A DNA stretch of 64,000 nucleotides from Ananas comosus (Eukaryota; Streptophyta; Magnoliopsida; Poales; Bromeliaceae): the NCBI RefSeq assembly GCF_001540865.1, contig NC_033622.1, positions 4,247,921 to 4,311,920 on the forward strand, in the 5' to 3' direction. Under the pieces are notes generated by a model. The model searched no databases. It was not told the origin of the DNA and was given only the letters and a program-made list of their open reading frames with translations. A program made the translations under genes and the position numbers. Shown here one piece after another: positions 59,578-64,000 of this stretch; the stretch's first letter is position 1; every line of letters begins with the position of its first letter.

Positions 59578-60690
59578 CCCCCCAGCCACCCTCACCTCCC
59601 TCCCCTGCCCTAGCCATGCGCCCAGGCCGCCGCCTACTGAACCCCGGCCGGCCAGCCACCGCCGCAGCCACCTTTCTTCCTTTCTCTCCATCTCTCTCTC
59701 CATCTCTCTCTTTTCTTCTCGAGTTAGAGCCTAGGCCGAGGCTGCATTGCCTCTAGTCTCTTCCCCGGCGTCTTCCCGGAGCCCCGGCGACCCTCCTCGC
59801 CGGACGCCGTCGCCCCGAACGGCCCCTGGCGCCGCTACTGCACCTTGCAACTTGCTGGGCCGAGCCCTGGCCGAGGCAAGCCTACAACCTTTCCCGAGCC
59901 CCGCCGCCACCTTGGACCACCCCCTACCGACTTCTCGGACCCCCGGCGTCCCTCCCCGCCGGTCGCTGCAGCCCCTACGGGCCGCCGCTGCCACCTCGGC
60001 CAGCCGCTGCCACCCCAGACCCGCTCAGGCCGAGGCAAGCTCGCGACTCCTTCCCTGCGCCACCGCCGCTCGGGGCCACACCCGAGGCACTCCTCCGGCC
60101 TCCAGCAACCTCGCCGTCCCGGAGCTCCCCAGCTGCCACCGTGGCGGCCATTGCCCATGGAACCCGAGCCCTAGCTGGTGCGGGCTCGGTTTGCTCCGCC
60201 GTCGCCGCCGCCGCCGCCGCTCTTCGCCGCCAACCGAGGTGAGCAGTGTGCTCCTTCCTTCCCCCGCACCCACTTCTGGCCCATGCGCACCCCGCCATGC
60301 CGCCGGAAGTCGGCCGAAGCAAGTTTGCTCCGGCCAAGCCCGAAATAGGGCTTAGTTGAGTGGGTTTGTTGTTCTGAGCTTCCCGAGGCCTTCCGATCAA
60401 TATGGAAGGGAGCACGATGATCATGGCAAATCGCTAATCATCGTGCTTACCTTGGTTTCTATCGGGAAGGCCCCGTTCTGTTGTTTCAGCGGTGTCGACC
60501 CTGTAGAGCCTTTTTGGCTGCTGTTTCAGGTTTACGCATATTTTTCTGGCGATTCGAGGCTGTCCCGATACCTTCGGAGGTGAGCATGGTGATCGTTGGT
60601 CAGTGCCGATCACAGTGCTCACCTCACTTTGGATCAACGGATTCCGGTTAATTCTGTTCGACGCGATTTTCCCCGACTGCGCGCTGTTCA
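59578..60690 (+). repeat. Second LARD-type LTR segment after N
   Basis: Restarts at the point equal to about 52640 of the 5' LTR and runs to the point equal to 53733, ending at GCGCGCTGTTCA. It overlaps in content with 58265-59100. This is either a separate truncated copy or a wrongly joined part of the same LTR. Confidence 0.75.
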
Positions 60691-60717
60691 TATATTATTT
60701 AATTACTCTCTCCCTCT

Positions 60718-60913
60718 TAGAGATGTCAACGGGTCGGATTAGGGGTGGATTTTAAAAGACCCGAACACGACTTCGAACCCGAACAAAAATCCGAAACCCG
60801 AACCCGAACCCGAACTCGAAAATTTGAACCCGAAACAATTATTTCTTTTTCCAATATTTTAAAATGTATATTATATTAAATCTAAATTTTTAAAATACAA
60901 ATTAAAATATAAC

Positions 60914-60974
<61 letters not shown>

Positions 60975-61148
60975 CAAAATAAATTCGGGTTTGGGTCAAT
61001 CAATATTCATATCCGAATTCATATCCGTGGGGTTTCTATTTTTTATATCCATATTCGAATTCATATCCATATCCATCGGATATATCCGTTTCATTCGGGT
61101 TCAGGTTCGGATAAAATTTTGGGTATCCATACCCATTGACATCCCTAC
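60718..61148. mobile_element. Short hAT-type element with perfect 8-bp duplication
   Basis: Ends are TAGAGATGTCAACGGGT and, reversed, TAGGGATGTCAATGGGT. The flanks are CTCCCTCT at 60710-60717 and 61149-61156, identical. The inside has repeated CCCGAA words (60778-60830), a TA tract (60918-60968) and GATATCC/ATTCGGGTT words. No transposase. Confidence 0.88.
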
Positions 61149-61340
61149 TCCCTCTTCCTCTATCCTGCACTTAATTCCTATCTTTAAGCCAATTTATATC
61201 TTGGGTTAGTTGACTATGAATAAGTATAAAGCAAACCAAATTTTAATTTTTTTCATCTTATTTCATTTTCGTGTGAACATGGTGGAATCAAGTTTTTATA
61301 CTAATAACCTTATAATGATAAGAGTTAATTTCATCAGTAC

Positions 61341-61557
61341 TGTAGTACCCCGGGATTTCTGCAGCTGTGGGATTATTGCCTCGGAGGCTTGTCGACAGAT
61401 CTGGAGAGTGTCGGAACAAGTTTGAGTCGCGTTGGCACGAAATAGACGCAAAACGGACTCGTTGCGACGCAAGAGCAGGCTTTTAGCATTCCAATCTGCC
61501 AATGATAGATTTTCAGCAATGCGTACCAGTACCACATTGAGGGAGTATCGGGCATTT
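61341..61557 (+). repeat. Possible LTR fragment
   Basis: A GC-richer island in AT-rich DNA starting TGTAGTACCCCGGGATTTC with gypsy-LTR-like wording (TGAGTCGCGTTGGCACGAAA). No partner copy is in the window. Confidence 0.3.
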
Positions 61558-64000
61558 TTTAAAATAAATTGAAAATTTTTAATGTGTCCATTAATAAATT
61601 GAAGAATTATTGAAAAATATAAAAATATTATATATATATCTACTTATCTATTTATAAATAGTAAGTTTAAATGATTAATAAAATTATACAATTATTTTAT
61701 GTATAGTAAAGATAATTTCATCATTCTAAAGAGGTGACAAAATTCACAAATACAATTATCAGCTTTATATTACCAAACAGAAAAAATATAACTGCAGCAA
61801 TTGTAACTGTATAAAACCAAACAGACTAGGTGTAGTTACAACTACAGTATTTATAACTGCATGTATTTTTAAATATACTATTTCTGCAAATACATTCTAC
61901 CAAACGGCCCCTTATTATCCATACCATCATTTGTAACTTATTGATTTTAACTTGTCAGGCCAAACGGTCCCTAAAATTTTTTATTTTTATTAGCTAAATT
62001 ATAGAACATCTTTCTATAAATGCCTGCCTTCTTATTTTTCCTTGACTTTCAAAAACTAACATTTTGCCTCTTAAAATTTTAGAAATATTTTCGGAGGGTA
62101 CAGTATTAATGGAGAAGGCAAAATGACCAAATTGTTCTTACTTCTTTTATAAAAAAAAATAGTTTTTAATATATTTTTATTATTTTGAAGGATATTTTTG
62201 ATATAAATTATAAGAAATTAATAGAACTCTATCGGAGAGTAGTTAAAATGCAACAACTTAAAATGTTGAGGGGGCAAATGTAGATTTTTAAAAGTTAGGA
62301 AAGAAAAGTTAAAAAAAAAAAGGTATTTATAAGAAAATTTTTTGTAATTTGACTTCTTTATTTCATAAAGGTGCATAGGCCTGTAAGTTGTAAAATATAA
62401 TATTGATTAGTCTTTATATAAAAGTCTATTATTTGTAAGGAAAAAAAAAAAAAAAAACTTTGGGGAAAATTTTCAGAATCTCTATTAGTCATATAATTAT
62501 GAATCAACCATAGTTATTCCAAACAGAGTATATGATATAATTGAGTATAATAATTGTGATAATTTAATTTTAAGTTAAGATTAACCCTCAATCATGTCCT
62601 AGAATAAAGTTATAATTAATTATTAAGTTAATCACTCCACATAATTACGAACAAATGCATTCTCCTCTTTTGATAGAAAAGCTTTTGAAGAAATCAGATT
62701 CGATACATATTCCAATTACCCTTTTTTTTTATTTCTTTTGGGTAAATATAAATAAAGTAGGATTAGCCCGATAATTTTATCTATATCTACATTAATCCAT
62801 ATTCAAATTCAATTCAATTAGTAGTAAATGAATCATATATTATATATTGTAATAATATAGACACTAGACGACACAATGGTTTATTAAAAATAATCAATAT
62901 ATTTTTTAAATCAATTCATGAGACAAAGGCTTTGATTTTCGTTTCAACAATTAAAATTAATTGAGAGACTAATTAAAATTAATTGGCCAATAAGTTGGTC
63001 ATCATTATTTCAATATAATGGACCCCTCTGATTTGCTAAATATTATTTAATTGAGAGTTTAATTAATTCCCTCATCTGGCCGTATATCTTATATGTAATG
63101 AATGTGTCAAAGGTAGAGACTAATTAGAACTCACAGTCCAATTAGATTCTTAATTAAACTCTATTTATGTTTTAATAAAACTAAATCTCATCTTATATCC
63201 TAATTAAAGTAGAATTTGACTTTAATTTTAAATCAATTTGACTTTAATTTAAATAACTATAAATTTAAACCGAAATCTAACAATAGATTTTCTCACTAAT
63301 CTGTTATAAACAACATTTGTGAAACTACCTCTTCTATTACTCTATTTCTTATTATATCAAGTCCTATTTATCTAGGATTAACTCAACCTAGTTAAGAACT
63401 GAAATTTGCTTTTATCCTTTTAGAATTATACCGAAGCTTAATTTTTCTTCAAAAATTTTTTTTAATCTTTCCAATAAGGGTAAAATATAGAAAACTCTAT
63501 GTAAATACTTGTTTTTTTACTTCCTCCGCTGACTTTGAAAAATATATATATTTTATCTTCTCATAATTTCAAGTTAATGGATTTAAACGCCTTTCGATCG
63601 TCAGAATTCCGTCACTAGCTACTATTCCGTCCATTTCTTATAATTTATACTGAAGATACCCTAAAATTGTTAGAAATGCATAAAAAAATTTATTTTTTTC
63701 TTAACAAGTAAAGAAAATTTAGTCATCTTAGAAAATAAAAAAATATGGGTATTCATAAGGGAAGGATTTTTTTTTTTTTTTTTGTCAATAAATAAAGTTT
63801 TACGGGTACAAAGCATTCTCCAAATACATAATACTGTGGAGTAGCTGAAGGCACCAACTAATCTGATGCGTTCACTTTTACATACGTATACATTGAAAAT
63901 AAAATAAAATAAAATATACATACAAGAGAATATCTGCATATATCGATCATCATTTTCAATTTTTCTCAAGCACGGATTATTTAGAAGATCTGAGGCGGAA
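61558..64000. other. AT-rich intergenic DNA with MITE remnants
   Basis: No gene was recognised. At about 61990-62365 there are inverted ends resembling the 10.8-kb Mutator-like element (GCTAAATTATAGAACAT... and AATTTTTTGTAATTTGAC), much decayed. Around 63480-63560 a single related end occurs. Near 61905 and 61960 are the words CAAACGGCCCC and CAAACGGTCCC, typical of hAT or Harbinger MITE ends. Confidence 0.4.

Overview
This is plant nuclear DNA, most likely from a monocot. The evidence is spliced plant genes with GT-AG introns, a GC-rich first exon in the aspartyl-tRNA synthetase gene, an Au-type SINE, and dense nested plant transposons. The species cannot be fixed from the sequence; a commelinid such as pineapple is only a guess.

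Two host genes are well supported, both on the minus strand. The first is a calmodulin-binding receptor-like kinase of the CRCK type. Its kinase exons lie at 962-4237. Probable 5' exons for a transmembrane segment (about 9.7-9.9 kb) and a signal peptide (11.65-12.57 kb) lie upstream, and the large introns carry MITEs, a Helitron end and a Mutator-like element. The second is a complete ten-exon cytosolic aspartyl-tRNA synthetase (29189-35812, 557 codons), whose introns hold a cluster of fold-back MITEs.

The rest is mobile DNA. From 13694 to 28900 there is a complete but dead Ty3/gypsy Tekay/Del-type element with matching 5-bp target duplications. Its 5' LTR is broken by an inverted LTR copy, and its reverse transcriptase is split by a 3.2-kb solo LTR of another family. 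From 36070 to 45254 there is a probable Helitron with three head-like sequences and one tail. It contains a hAT element, which in turn contains an opposite-strand Helitron and several fold-back MITEs, plus a SINE. From 45255 to 51103 there is a decayed unit with inverted-repeat arms, a plant-mobile-domain/DUF1985-like gene and an Ala/Glu-rich ORF. From 51104 to 60690 there is an LTR fragment interrupted by a non-autonomous large-LTR element (LTR 4.17 kb, internal part 1.47 kb, no coding), plus extra LTR sequence after an N. A short hAT element (60718-61148) and AT-rich intergenic DNA finish the window.

No rRNA, intact tRNA gene, CRISPR array or bacterial-type operon was seen. The most unusual signal is a MITE family in which four arms of each element (a hairpin at both ends) change together while the core stays the same. 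Two single-N positions (37915 and 59577) sit beside repeats and probably mark assembly joins.
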